This document shows, piece after piece, positions 9,351 to 21,714 of a stretch of DNA of 64,000 nt; within the stretch, counting starts at the first letter, position 1, and every line of letters begins with the position of its first letter. The notes below the pieces were generated by a model that worked only from the letters and a program-made list of their open reading frames with translations, was not told the DNA's origin and searched no databases. Where the stretch lies: contig CM060963.1 in the NCBI GenBank assembly GCA_030765045.1, forward strand, positions 121,898,735-121,962,734, written 5' to 3'. The DNA is from Tenodera sinensis. Its lineage: Eukaryota > Arthropoda > Insecta > Mantodea > Mantidae. Both the position numbers and the translations under genes were made by a program.

Positions 9351-11085
9351 TTACTTTCATGTCAACTATTTCCCACATATGATTTCTAGGTGGCCCACCT
9401 CGCCCGGCATTGCGGTAAGTAGATAACCCTTCGTGCGTTAAAAGAGTTGCAGAAGTTGTGGAGTAAATCCAGTCAGTGGTGTGCGTGAACTTTATTCTGC
9501 TTGAAAGAGAAGTGGGCGGGATGCCAGGCTAGCATGTGTAGCGCGTGATAATACGTAGACAAGAATAGCCTTAGAATATTTTCCACTTCACTTACAAGAC
9601 TGTATTTTCCAGGGAATAAACTCATTAATGTATATGCTGCTATTGTCTAACATTACGGATTACAGATTGTAAATTGCTGTAACAAAATTCATGCAAACAT
9701 GAGGGCCCGTAATATTTCATTGGCATTTCTTTGTTTCTTATTAATGTAATTGTTGTATTTTCTATTGGTTTTAGTTATTATTATATAATTGTATTATATT
9801 ATTTATATTATTAAAAATAATTTTAATTTATTTATTATATAAATCATGTGAGTGTAATCCGTTGCATAGTAAAATTTATAGCACAATACCTTGTCCATGA
9901 ATAAACACTTAGTTGTGCCAAATTTCATGCTGATCTGTCAACTGGTGTTGACCAGTACACACCTACATCCATTTTATATACGTATGTGCTTGTAGATACA
10001 ATTTAAAAATCAACTTCGCTAACATTTTAAGGTATATCAAGAACTTGAGTTTCAGTTAAGAGAATGTAATCACAACTTTATTTTAGAAAAACAATTTCTG
10101 TAATGTTGAAGGCATTCACCTTGCGTCATGTTAGCGCAGCGTTGACTACATATAAACTACAAAGCGCAGTGGAGTTATTCTTCAAATACGAAGTGAAAAT
10201 AAATCCTTGTTCCGAAAACTAAATCGACGTTATTTTAAAATAGCAAAAGCAGAATCTTTTCCTTGTCTCATTTGCATTTGGTCTTTATTGTGCCATGAAT
10301 TTAAGGCGCTTTCAGTAATTTATCCTCAACTCTTCAATTGTAATACTTGAGATTTGAGGTAGGCACACTATATTTTAACCAACATTTTTAATAACTTTAG
10401 TGTAATCTTACAAATACTTACTGGCATGTGAAAGAACTCCTGCATAACAGAACTCGTACACGACTTGTCAACTGACAGCGTTGCTAACAAACAAGATATT
10501 GTTATTAAATGCAAATATTGTTTATTTCTCTGCGAAAGAACCTATCTATCTCCATCCCCTTTGGTCTAGGAATGTAACTGAGTAAGTGAGAGAAAACTAA
10601 TTTTAAAGTAGATCTCTTAATGATGTATACTGTAAAGAGACGTAAGCACTTTGCTGATTAAGGAAGTCACAAATTATCTTCACAGCGGGGAAACAATCAG
10701 CTCTGCTGCTGTGGGAAAACTCCTGTGAGGTAGTACATATTTCAATTGGTATGGTCACCCACAGGAATTAATCTGCAAAGATTCCGCTTTGTCGCCTAGG
10801 TCAGAGAACCCGCACACCGCACCACGTGACAGTTAAATTTACACCAATTGGTTACCTCACCGCGCAATTCTACCACAGAGCGCTTTCTTATTCAACACAA
10901 TGTTAAAGCGTAACCACGTGCTCACCACACTGTCGTGTGTAACATTATGAAACTTTGGCATTACTACTGGCTACTTACTCTTTTCTGGGATATGTTGAAG
11001 AGGTAGCTCGCAGGTATCCACGGATGATGCAATCCTTTTTTTAAACTAAGTTTTATGAACCACGACTGCCAATTTGAGCATCATT
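9351..11085. other. unassigned AT-rich sequence, 1.7 kb
   Basis: No transposon ends, SINE boxes or convincing coding frames were seen. The stretch 9770-9845 is very AT-rich. A GC-richer patch at 10730-10930 has no identifiable structure. Confidence 0.35.
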
Positions 11086-11147
11086 TCCCATATTTTATTC
11101 ATTCATGACCCGACATGACCGAAATAGTTAAATGAGGTTAAACTTAA
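11086..11147 (+). mobile_element. SINE-D 3' tail remnant
   Basis: ATTCATTCATGACCCGACATGAC resembles the SINE-D 3' end (ATTCATTCGTCCGATATGAC). It is followed by GAGGTTAAACTT and an A-run that passes into (AAAT)n and (AAT)n. Only the tail is present. Confidence 0.5.
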
Positions 11148-11383
<236 letters not shown>

Positions 11384-11950
11384 GCATAATAGCGATTCTC
11401 ACTGAGATAAAAATGTTTGTTTTATTATTTTCCAGAGTGAAATTATAAGACTCCAAAAGTGTTCGGTATCATATGGATCGCCCTGTACAGTTACCATCCT
11501 GTAGAGTATTGTTATAGATTAACTTCTGTCCAATACCTAACTTTAGTGACACAGTCGCCTTCTTTCGACAAGTACATTTCTGTTTATTTCTTGTTTTTGA
11601 TAGAAACCTGGGTATTGTTATCTATTGAATTATTTACTCGTATGTTACCTGTATACAGGAAGAATCCCATGCTTTGACGGCCAGGTACACGGGATTAATA
11701 ACTTTTTAAACATCACAAATTTAAATATTAAAATCGAAAATAATAAGTTTGTAAACCCTTTATTTGCATTCATGGAAAAAGTCAATTTCCCATTTAATGA
11801 TTAGGAAGGGGTTACTTTTGGATAGAAGGGTGGATATTTTCGGGGGCAGAGGTATCATTATAGTTATGAATTTGGGATGAGAGGTGAGTTTTCCCTTTCT
11901 TGAACTAATGAAGTTGCCGTTGTTGCCAAAGTTGCCAAAGTTGCTACTGT
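11384..11950. other. unassigned
   Basis: A 72-codon plus-strand frame at 11459-11677 has no motif. No repeat was recognised. Confidence 0.35.
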
Positions 11951-11954
11951 GCTC

Positions 11955-12170
11955 TTTTTTTAAAATTTAACGTTCTTAAACCTGATCGGTCATATCGGAC
12001 GATGAATAAATGAAACGGTTGAAATGATGCACCAAAAGTTAACCGACTTTTTTCTTATTAGGATAAAGGAAAACCCCGGAAGAAACCTTATCTGGATAAC
12101 TGACTACCCGAGATTTGAGGTCAAGTCCTTTTGAATTTGAGCCAGACACGCTAACTCCACAGCAAATGTG
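11955..12170 (-). mobile_element. SINE-D, diverged copy
   Basis: On the minus strand GTTAGCGTGTCTGGCTCAAA (head), ATCTCGGGTAG, AGATAAGGTTTCTTCCGGGG and TCGTCCGATATGACCGATCA-like blocks match the copies at 51916 and 21936. Flanks TGTGCTC (11948-11954) and TGTGCTTC (12167-12174) may be the TSD. It is more mutated than the other copies. Confidence 0.7.
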
Positions 12171-12174
12171 CTTC

Positions 12175-13733
12175 TTTGTGTCGAGCCATAGTGAAGACCC
12201 GCTCTTCCCTATGAATTTTGTATAAAGTGACAACTCAAAACAGATAATGCTACACTTCAAAATAATCAAAAACAATTTTTAAAATTTTTTTATCAGATTC
12301 TTAAGACCATGGCTCAAGCATCTATTTTTAAATTAATTTTTACGTCATCTCATTCTTATATCTACTAATTGTTTCTGCCTATGTAACGGTTATATCCACA
12401 TGTAAATTAGTTTTTAGTTTATTGTATACTAATGTAATAAATTTAGAACATGTCAGTTTTAGGTAACTTTTTGTAGTTATCGTGTCATTTAAAGCTAATT
12501 GTTTTGTAGGTACTTTTCAAACATTTTAGATCATCAAATCATGGTTATTAGATATGAAGATACAAAACCTATGCACCTAAGCCAAAAGGAATTAAGATAA
12601 AGCCACTAGGTATATACCTACATTGTATTGGTTTTTCTCAGGGTAACGCGCAAGAAGGGAGAGAAAAGCAAAGAGTTACACATTGGAGGACTGATGTAAC
12701 AGCATGCCGCAAGGTAGCTTTAGTGATATGCAATCAGCATATGGGTGCTTGGGCAAATAGTTGGGCAATCAGTGCATGATTAACGCTTCCACTTCTTGAA
12801 CCAATTATAATCTAGTGATGATTAACTAAAATACTCTTTCATCATTTAAAGAAACATTCTTACGTAAAATAAGCTTCAATGTGATCATAGTTTCTCAAAA
12901 TAATGTCATATTTTAAAATGAAAAACATTTTGTATTTAATAAAAAATTAATGAGGAGTTATGATTTACAATATGACTGGCTAAAAGCATTGTTTGGCAAT
13001 GGAATCAGCGGGCTACTTACTTATTTGTTACAATATTTCTACTTTCTGCAACAATGAAATTTAAAAACTCGATATATAATCTTGAGTTATTTAGTACAAA
13101 CCTCCTCATTCTCTATAGATGAAAAAGTTAGTTACATAATTTAGAGAGAACATTCAAATTAAAATTACGTCGGATATGCTGGACGAGATGTGACTTGGCA
13201 CTTGTTTATTAGAAAAAGAAAGACTCACAATCTCTTTATAATTACTTTATGAGATGGCTCTTACCTCCATATCTCCGCAGGTAATTAGGGAATACAGTTG
13301 AGCTTTAAAAGGAACTGAACATTTCAAGGAAAGAAACCTAAGGATTTTCCACAGCTCCTGCTAGACAACGATAATAGAAAAAGTGCCAGTCAAAACTCGT
13401 CCAAGACAGTTCAAAATACTATCTGCATCTACCAACATCACATGTATGAAACTAGCATAGTGGTACGAACTTTAAGAGATAAAAGCAACAGTGTATGAGC
13501 TGGAATGTTCACTGCATTCACAAAAATATACCTACACTGAATAAAGAATAAAAGAAGTACCATAGTATATGAAATAGATATATAAATATGAATTTAATAT
13601 CTTAAATATGCACCTACGGTCTGATACAAAGAATATTATTGCAGATTAAATAAATGACTAGATAAATAGATTAAATTAATGTAAGAGTAAAAATAAGTAT
13701 AATAAAATAATACAATAAAATAAATATAATAAT
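12175..13733. other. unassigned AT-rich sequence, 1.6 kb
   Basis: Strongly AT-rich, with many short frames but no recognisable repeat or gene. Confidence 0.35.
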
Positions 13734-13739
13734 AAAAAT

Positions 13740-14459
13740 CTGATGTGGTGCACTCACATAACTTTCTCTGCTCTTGTACTAACCATTCTTACAATCTCTT
13801 ATTCCTCTATCTTCTTCGTGTTACTTGAGTTAAAAATTTGCAGGAATTATCATATTGCTTATTTCCTTGTAGGTGCAAGGGGAATATGGGAATACAGCAG
13901 GCTTTGTGCGATAGTCAAATGTTTCAAAGCTTTGAGATCCCGTTCTTTTTGCATGCTTAACGTATAAAAAATGAACAACGACGTTCCATTTCACGCAAGT
14001 TTTAAGTTTTCCGAAATTGACACAAATAACAAATAACGAGATATTCAAAAGTCATCCAGAGTAAACAGGACTACGTAGCCTATAGCCAGAAAATTCAAAA
14101 TACGTATTTCCTTCGTCATACAAATGTCTTAAATATATGGCATTTAATCAAAATCGTTAGAGCCATTTCCAAAAAATAAAAATTTTCGAAAAATGTTCTA
14201 TGTAAAGCGATGTTTAGCGTAGGGCTATTTTCTTCAAAATCTTCATGTCGCATCCTTGAAAGACATTAACCTTAAATAGCAACATTGGTTTTTAACCGAA
14301 TTTTCGTTTTTGAGTTATACTGTCCACAGACGGACACACACGAATTTGTTTTTTTTTTTTTTAATTCAGGGGGCTTCGAAATACATATTTCCGGGGAAAT
14401 CTAGACATCGAATCTTTGGGTGGAATACTATACTTCCTCTACTTCCCAGTAGAGAAAGT
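13740..14459 (-). mobile_element. ACTTTCTCTACT repeat, copy 3 (nearly full length)
   Basis: It runs from GTGCACTCACATAACTTTCT (13749) to CAGTAGAGAAAGT (14447-14459) in reverse orientation. AAAAAT flanks both ends (13734-13739 and 14460-14465). All landmark blocks are present: TTAATCAAAATCGTTAGAGCC, ACCGAATTTTCGTTTTTGAG, ATATTTCCGGGGAAATC. The GT tract is reduced to a few CA units plus a T-run. An internal segment around 14040, between the AAATAACGAGATAT and TCATCCAGAG blocks, is deleted. Confidence 0.9.
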
Positions 14460-14465
14460 AAAAAT

Positions 14466-14776
14466 AACTGCGTTGCATTTAACTTCATTACACAAATTAG
14501 CCGTTTACATGAATGGTCAGCAGAGGGAGCCACTACTTATTATAGCCTGAAATGTTTATTAATCTAAGCAGCCGAATAGCGCAAAAAGCGCAATAGGACA
14601 AAGCATCTCTGGAACACACGCTCAATAAGGACAAGTTCCCCTTACTGTAACACAACCTTAAAGACCACACACATTGTAGTGAGACAATACGGGAAGTACG
14701 AGTAGGTACATATCCAGTTTGGCTGGTGCAAACATTTTCAGCCACAGTACTGTTTTTTACGCATTAGTCATAACTT
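14466..14776. other. unassigned
   Basis: Nothing recognised. Confidence 0.3.
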
Positions 14777-15368
14777 TACAGGGTAAGTCAGAATGACACC
14801 GAATAATTTTAAGGCGTGATTAAGGTGTTCTGTTTCAGTGTTTTTATACTCAATATATGTCCATAAATGCCTTGTTATAGAGCCAGAGGGGAATGACGTT
14901 TTTCAATCACCGCATCGAGTTAGATGTAAATCTGTCACGCAGATCCTTGTTCCGCCTTCGGTATTAGAACATCATTACGTTTTGTTTCCTTTGAATTTTG
15001 CAATATAGTCCGTATTCTTTTTTTAAAATTGCTTATATTACCATTAACTTAAAACCTACGATTTGTTACGAGTAAAGAATTCTGTTGCATAGGTATTATA
15101 CAACGATTTGTCATTACGTGGTTCCGGTTATCAGTCTCAGCCATCAGCAGAACTCCGTTTATTGGAAGGACTTTTATTTTACATCCCATGTAAAAGTGTT
15201 CCACTTTACCTGCGCACAACTAGCACAGATGTACCTATTACGTTTATGATGCTGCTTGGGGAATGCAAAAAGAGCACAAGATCTTCATGCTGAGCTTTAA
15301 GAAATTGCTCCATTATAACTCTTGAATATGCCTTAAAACTATTCAGTGTTATTCCGACCCACTCTGTA
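14777..15368. mobile_element. 592-bp non-autonomous DNA element with 40-bp TIRs
   Basis: The left end starts TACAGGGTAAGTCAGAATGA. The right end, on the reverse strand, starts TACAGAGTGGGTCGGAATAA. Over 40 bp (14777-14816 against 15329-15368) 32 positions match, and all eight differences are transitions. TA at each outer edge would fit a TA target duplication as in Tc1/mariner-like elements, but without a transposase the superfamily is not certain. No coding frame is recognisable inside. Confidence 0.8.
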
Positions 15369-15564
15369 TAAATATAAGGATAAGACAACATTATTCCAAT
15401 TTAACTGCCATCTTATTCTTCGTTTTTATATTTTAATACCTGTTTTAATTAGTCTAATTGCACTCGCTCATTTACTTCTAAGGAAAAGTTTACCTCTTTG
15501 ATAAAGCTGTATTACAAGTCACGTCGTCTTGTTTTGTGCCCTGTATTATAAGGTGATTAAATTA

Positions 15565-15720
15565 CCAGTGATTAAGATATTTTCATGACAGCTCTATTCA
15601 TTCTGAGTGATTTTTGCATGAATGGTAAACCGTGAGACATAGACAAAATCTTAACATATAAATGATGTAGTTCTCATAAAAGCACTTCTCACATCTGCCT
15701 GCCTTACATATAGACAGCAC
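15565..15720 (+). mobile_element. ACTTTCTCTACT repeat fragment
   Basis: Shared family text: AAGATATTTTCATGAC, GAGTGATTTTTGCATGAATG, GTAAACCGTGAGACATAGAC, AAATCTTAACATA. Only the middle-to-late section is present, and it is diverged. Confidence 0.6.
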
Positions 15721-16677
15721 TGAATTCATACTCGTTCTCCACTCATATTTTAAGGATGCTCAAAAGAAAGAGGGGGAAAAAGGAGTAATTGGTTATTTTC
15801 TCAAACATATCTGAAATAGTTTTGAATATCATATCGCATGCTTGAGGTATTGGTTAATGAATAAATGGTTTACTTTGACTTTTCTGTAAGAATTCTTCTA
15901 TTCTCATTGAATATTTTATGTCATAAAATAGACAAAACTTATTGTAGAAAAAATATACAGGTTCTTAAAATGACTGTTTTATCAAACGTTTCTGATAGTA
16001 TCAGTTGTTATCGACAAATTCGCTGTTGTATCTTTAAATGAAACTTACTTTTGTGTATATTTGATATGATATATTTAGTAATGTGTGATTTTATCTTTTT
16101 TAGCGTAGATCAAAAATTGTCTTAAAAGACAAGGTTATGTCAGAAGTGACACGACTGTTTTATAATTGTAAACCATTTCCATACATCAAAGTTGTTTTAA
16201 TTACCGTAAAGTAGGTATGGCAGAAGAATGATGTTTTGTATGAAGAATACCCTGAATTGATAATGAATAAATAAAGGGATGATAGGTATTTTAATTTGTA
16301 TAGAGTAATATGTTTAAGGCCGACAGTCATGTTCCAGACGTTCTCGGCGAAGTGTTCTGTTCGTTGTACACTTCAAGGACCATAAATCCATCTGTGTGTA
16401 TCTGATAAACGTGCTTGTTCACTTGCATGAGCCAGAGTTAGCACTTCACTGTCGTCATTTCTCAACACTGGACCTTAGAGTAAGACAACTGTCTCGCAGC
16501 TCCTGAGCATAGAACTTATTGTACTAGCTCACTCTCAGATCACTTTCTCTAAAGTCTTATTTGGAAATACGTTAATGATTTATTGTAATTTTTAAAAAAA
16601 ATCAGATTCCAAAACCATTTTCTATGGGATCCAATAGTCTCTTTGGTAAAATCAAATACATACAATTTGAGTGAACT

Positions 16678-16679
<2 letters not shown>
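15721..16679. other. unassigned
   Basis: AT-rich, with a moderately GC-richer patch at 16316-16560. No repeat, motif or frame was recognised. Confidence 0.35.

Positions 16680-16724
<45 letters not shown>
16680..16724. repeat. (GA)n microsatellite
   Basis: About 22 uninterrupted AG units, with purine-rich sequence continuing to 16748. Confidence 0.97.
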
Positions 16725-16726
<2 letters not shown>

Positions 16727-16860
16727 GGGTGAGATGGGGAGAGAAAGGATAATTGTTTTTATTTAAACATCTGCAAAATTACAATCTGTTCAATAGTTGA
16801 ATAATAAGTAACACTGATAATATATTACTTTTACAAACTACGCCCCATTGGCCATAAATT

Positions 16861-17235
16861 ACTTATATTTGGGTGCAAATCTGTACTGCAATTCCAAGAC
16901 CTGGTTTCTCTGTAGCCGCCTTGTGCTGCTGCTGCTGTTGCTGTTGTCAAGTAGATTTATTGCCAGTGTATTGGGATGACTGTTGAGACGCTTTTGGTAG
17001 GACAGGCTGTATGCTGCGATTTCCTGTTTGATTGTTGCAAGTTTCAAATCATGGTAGATGTACTTATTACCGATGTACCAGGGGATCTTATCAATGGTTC
17101 GGAGAGTTTTGGATTGAAAACGTTCTAATATTTCGATGTTTGAGTTGCTTGCTGTACCCAATAGTTGAATTCCATATGTCCAAATTGGTTTCAGTATAGT
17201 TTTGTAGATGATTACTTAGCTAGAAAGGATGAAAT
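16861..17235 (-). pseudogene. Jockey-like reverse transcriptase tail, unit 1
   Basis: The minus-strand frame reads IIYKTILKPIWTYGIQL, GTASNSNIEILERFQSKTLR, then PWYIGNKYIYHDL, EIAAYSLSYQKRLNSHPN and ends at KYK plus TAA. This is the classic C-terminal end of Jockey-clade LINE reverse transcriptases (GxQLWGTAS-x-SNIEILERFQ..LR, PWY..N..I..DL, EI..YS..Y..RL..HPN). The usual W in QLWG is L here. Unit type A has four Ser codons (NSSSS). It is the only unit with the likely original stop after KYK. No polymerase catalytic core is present. Confidence 0.9.
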
Positions 17236-17607
17236 GCTTATATTTGGGTGCAAATCTGTACTGCAATTCCAAGACCTGGTTTCTCTGTAGCCGCCTTGTG
17301 CTGCTGCTGTTGCTGTTGTCAAGTAGATTTATTGCCAGTGTATTGGGATGACTGTTGAGACGCTTTTGGTAGGACAGGCTGTATGCTGCGATTTCCTGTT
17401 TGATTGTTGCAAGTTTCAAATCATGGTAGATGTACTTATTACCGATGTACCAGGGGATCTTATCAATGGTTCGGAGAGTTTTGGATTGAAAACGTTCTAA
17501 TATTTCGATGTTTGAGTTGCTTGCTGTACCCAATAGTTGAATTCCATATGTCCAAATTGGTTTCAGTATAGTTTTGTAGATGATTACTTAGCTAGAAAGG
17601 ATGAAAT
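17236..17607 (-). pseudogene. Jockey-like reverse transcriptase tail, unit 2
   Basis: Type B unit: three Ser codons and KYKH. Its frame runs past the original stop into FILSS before TAA, because it is joined to the 5' edge of the neighbouring unit. Confidence 0.9.
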
Positions 17608-17982
17608 ACTTATATTTGGGTGCAAATCTGTACTGCAATTCCAAGACCTGGTTTCTCTGTAGCCGCCTTGTGCTGCTGCTGCTGTTGCTGTTGTCAAGTA
17701 GATTTATTGCCAGTGTATTGGGATGACTGTTGAGACGCTTTTGGTAGGACAGGCTGTATGCTGCGATTTCCTGTTTGATTGTTGCAAGTTTCAAATCATG
17801 GTAGATGTACTTATTACCGATGTACCAGGGGATCTTATCAATGGTTCGGAGAGTTTTGGATTGAAAACGTTCTAATATTTCGATGTTTGAGTTGCTTGCT
17901 GTACCCAATAGTTGAATTCCATATGTCCAAATTGGTTTCAGTATAGTTTTGTAGATGATTACTTAGCTAGAAAGGATGAAAT
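17608..17982 (-). pseudogene. Jockey-like reverse transcriptase tail, unit 3
   Basis: Type A unit: four Ser codons and KYKY, ending FILSS plus TAA. Sequence otherwise as in unit 1. Confidence 0.9.
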
Positions 17983-18354
17983 GCTTATATTTGGGTGCAA
18001 ATCTGTACTGCAATTCCAAGACCTGGTTTCTCTGTAGCCGCCTTGTGCTGCTGCTGTTGCTGTTGTCAAGTAGATTTATTGCCAGTGTATTGGGATGACT
18101 GTTGAGACGCTTTTGGTAGGACAGGCTGTATGCTGCGATTTCCTGTTTGATTGTTGCAAGTTTCAAATCATGGTAGATGTACTTATTACCGATGTACCAG
18201 GGGATCTTATCAATGGTTCGGAGAGTTTTGGATTGAAAACGTTCTAATATTTCGATGTTTGAGTTGCTTGCTGTACCCAATAGTTGAATTCCATATGTCC
18301 AAATTGGTTTCAGTATAGTTTTGTAGATGATTACTTAGCTAGAAAGGATGAAAT
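17983..18354 (-). pseudogene. Jockey-like reverse transcriptase tail, unit 4
   Basis: Type B unit, matching unit 2 by eye including the KYKH marker. Confidence 0.9.
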
Positions 18355-18728
18355 ACTTATATTTGGGTGCAAATCTGTACTGCAATTCCAAGACCTGGTT
18401 TCTCTGTAGCCGCCTTGTGCTGCTGCTGCTGTTGCTGTTGTCAAGTAGATTTATTGCCAGTGTATTGGGATGACTGTTGAGACGCTTTTGGTAGGACAGG
18501 CTGTATGCTGCGATTTCCTGTTTGATTGTTGCAAGTTTCAAATCATGGTAGATGTACTTATTACCGATGTACCAGGGGATCTTATCAATGGTTCGGAGAG
18601 TTTTGGATTGAAAACGTTCTAATATTTCGATGTTTGAGTTGCTTGCTGTACCCAATAGTTGAATTCCATATGTCCAAATTGGTTTCAGTATAGTTTTGTA
18701 GATGATTACTTAGCTAGAAAGGATGAAA
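18355..18728 (-). pseudogene. Jockey-like reverse transcriptase tail, unit 5
   Basis: Type A unit, and the most upstream one on the minus strand. Homology stops exactly at the repeat junction (GGATGAAA then AATAAAA instead of T), so no further 5' LINE sequence is present. The element was therefore already truncated to this tail when the array arose. Confidence 0.9.
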
Positions 18729-19011
18729 ATAAAAATCAGCTAACTAGGAATTGGATTCTGAACGAGAAAATTCTAAGTTGAATTTTGGGCTGCCTCCGTA
18801 CCTTCCAAGACAGTGTAGCACTGAGGGCCTTGTCTATAGAAACAATCTAAAAATTTATTCGAACATACTTGACTTTCTCTAAATAGACTAATTCACATAC
18901 CTACACCCTATTCCTATAAGAAGTGGGTCTGCTACCCAATCGGATTATTCATGACCAATTAGGAATGTGTTAAAATTAAACAATAAATCATTATTTACAT
19001 ATGAAAACACA
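18729..19011. other. unassigned
   Basis: Nothing recognised between the array and the next SINE. Confidence 0.3.
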
Positions 19012-19215
19012 GGGAGATGGCTTCACGGTAACATGAGAGGCTCCATTCGGAAGTTCGTGGGTTCAATTCCCGTGAGCGAACTTCCTGATCCATGGATTTT
19101 TTCGGGGTTTCTCCGGGTCCCCAGGCGAATGTTGGGAAGGATAATTACCCCCAAATTCCCTGTCTTTCCATTTCACTTCATGAATCATTTCATTCATCCT
19201 TCATGCCGTTGCTTC
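19012..19215 (+). mobile_element. SINE-B1
   Basis: The tRNA-like head carries GGTAACATGAGAGGCT and box B GGGTTCAATTCCC. The body (CTTCCTGATCCATGG, TTTTTTCGGGGTTTCTCCGG, GAATGTTGGGAAGGATAATT) matches copies at 28272 and 56930. The two overlapping 95-101 codon frames are accidental. Confidence 0.85.
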
Positions 19216-21690
19216 TTTCAGGGTCACAAGGATCAGCGAAGTATCACAAGTATCAGAATGAAGAAGACTTAACAGACTATTCACGGAAAATTCAAAAAGT
19301 GTCTTTTGTTAATCATGCCACTATCTTAAGCATGTGGTATTTTAATCAATTCGTTAGAACAATTTTGACCAAAAGATGAAAAATAAGATAGGTTTGCTTA
19401 TTATGTAAAGGGTAGCTTGAGCGGGGCGTCTTTACACTCACCCACGCGTACCTGGAGATAAAGATCTGATAGTTCTTCATTGTAATACCTGGCAGCAGAA
19501 TGAGATTGCAGACAGCGTCAAAAAGGTGACACAAAATTAAAGTATCAAAATTAGAGCTCTGCCATCCCCTGTCGTAACTTGGCATCTCATAAAATATATG
19601 TATTGTTTGAGAGGAGTTTTCCTCTTACCTTTTCAAACTGCTTAGTTTCTGTCCTCTCACTGTAAACAAAAGATCTGGAAATGTTCCCTTTCGAGCCACT
19701 CTGATAATTTACAGTCTAGTCCTCGCCTGCATACTAATGCACAGATACAGGTAGGGTAATGCATAAAACTGCGTTATAAACCATTTTCAAACAAACAGAT
19801 ATTTACACATTATATTTATTGCCGGTGTTTAGAAACAAATAATGTTTCTTTGTTTCTCAGTTTGGATGGAAGTGAAATGCAATTGTGTTCGTAAACATGG
19901 ACGTGTTTCACCTTACATAGCGGCTTGACATGCAGCTTTGTTTTATCCTTGTTGCTAACACCTTATTTTTAAAGAACGTGGACTGCAACAGCAATATTCT
20001 AGTTGTTGAGGATTTAATCCTGTTCTCTAAGCTTCATCAATTGTTGGTCAGTCAGTTGATGTGGGCCTCCTAAGCATCTAACCGCGTAGACGACTTTTCT
20101 GTAACACCCATCAGCTTAAAATGCGGATTAGCCTTTCCTTTTTCCACAAGCTGTAAACTTTATGAACTGTTGGATTATGATTAAATGGCTTCTCAGACTG
20201 GAGGTGAAAATTGTTAAAATAAAAATATGTGGTTTGTGATGGAAAACTTGTAGAAAGCTTTTTGTGGTTAACTGCAAGAGCAAGTTGTTTCTGTCCACCA
20301 CTATCTTAGCATGACTGGTGAGGGGTATAAATATTTTTAATATTTTCCTTACGTGAAAAATAAAATATTTTAGTTTTTAACACATAAAGATCCGTTCCCT
20401 ATTGATAAGCAATAGAACACCTGTAGCACTTGAACAGTGGATATGAGATGCAGTTTCCTAACAAAAAGTAGACTCTAAAGATATCAGAGCTTCATGAAGA
20501 GCCCCGCTGAGCGGCATCACGTTGTCCCAGCAGGGTATAGGCATTTGAAACCAAGCTATGTGACTCGAATCCCATCAGGACTCCTTTCTCGTCTTGTTCT
20601 TTCGTAACTTCAGTCCTAAAGTGAGTTCTCTCAGGCCGTTTCCTTTTTGTTAGTCTGCATCATTTCCGTGAAACCGTAGGGAGGACTTCATTGTTCCTTC
20701 TCCGGCGCACTGTTTTCATTCAAACATTACCCTTTCAGGTCAGCGGCCATCATCAAGGACAGGATAGAATTCGCCACTCTTGTGTTCAAAGTCATCATAG
20801 CTCTTGTAAGTTTCAGAGTACCAGAGTATTACACCTGCTGTTTTTGGTCAGGTCAGCAGCTGAAAGAGCATCCTGGCTTTTAATGAAACTTTGCTTTTTT
20901 TAGTTCTCTTTTGATATCAATTACCATTCCTTCTAGTTTCGTTTTCAACAGAACACATATTTACTTATGTATCCAGTATGGCACAATCTAGTGTGGCGAG
21001 TGGATGCTTAGCGTAAGAAAACCCCTCACATTCGAGGGATTATACACGTATTACATACACTTTTTTGTTTTTCTTTGTGTTTGGTTTCTTTCCACTTTTT
21101 TTCCAGCTGTAGCTTTAAAATATTATTTAAAGATTAGTATAGATTTGTACATTTAAATTTACGATTTAACTTTATCATGTACTATGTATAAGTATCGGAT
21201 ATGATGTAATTGTTGCTTAGTAACCCTTTGTAGCACTGTTATTTTGCTGCTGTTTTAAATAATTCAAATATAAATTACTGATATATGGTAATTAATATAT
21301 GAAACGTACTTCTTGTATGTTCCTTACCTAACCCATGCATTATACACCAAGAGGATGATGACCAATAGGAGGGAAAAAATAAAGATAAGAAAAGGAAAAG
21401 AAAACAATCAGTGAACATGAAGTCGGAACAGACCTAAATGCCTAAACCGTGAATGAAGATGTACTTATGAAACATTTTGTGCGTGGAGAAAAGAGAAATA
21501 TAAGTAAAGGAACATTCTTCTTGGCATGCTTTTAGAGCTGGTAGCCAATTTTCGTAGGCAAACTGGCGTTTTGCAGATGGCTTACTGGTTAGAGAACTCG
21601 TTGTTCAAGAACAAAGTCTAAAATATTATCCTTTGTCCAGTGCTGTTACCCTGCAATAAGTGGTTTGTCTGCATTTTCCCCAATGTAGTT
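19216..21690. other. unassigned, 2.5 kb
   Basis: No transposon end, SINE box or coding signature was recognised. 20500-20590 contains a weak tRNA-like word (TCGAATCCCATCAGG) that I do not call. Confidence 0.35.
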
Positions 21691-21714
21691 TTATTTTTCC
21701 AGACACGTGAATAG

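Larger units (their letters stand above)
16861..18728 (-). repeat. five-copy tandem array of a Jockey-like LINE tail
   Basis: Units start at 16861, 17236, 17608, 17983 and 18355, so lengths are 375, 372, 375, 372 and about 374 bp. Apart from two marker differences they look identical by eye. The markers are an extra GCT/CTG triplet and an A or G at the first base. They alternate strictly A-B-A-B-A, giving a 747-bp higher-order unit. Each unit is a whole number of codons, so the same minus-strand reading frame runs through the array, interrupted by one TAA per unit. This implies duplication of a single unit followed by amplification of the dimer. Confidence 0.97.

Noticed and set aside
16861..18728. 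CRISPR array or gene cluster of small proteins
   Set aside because: Units are contiguous without spacers, belong to a eukaryotic LINE tail, and encode a fragment of reverse transcriptase rather than a complete protein.
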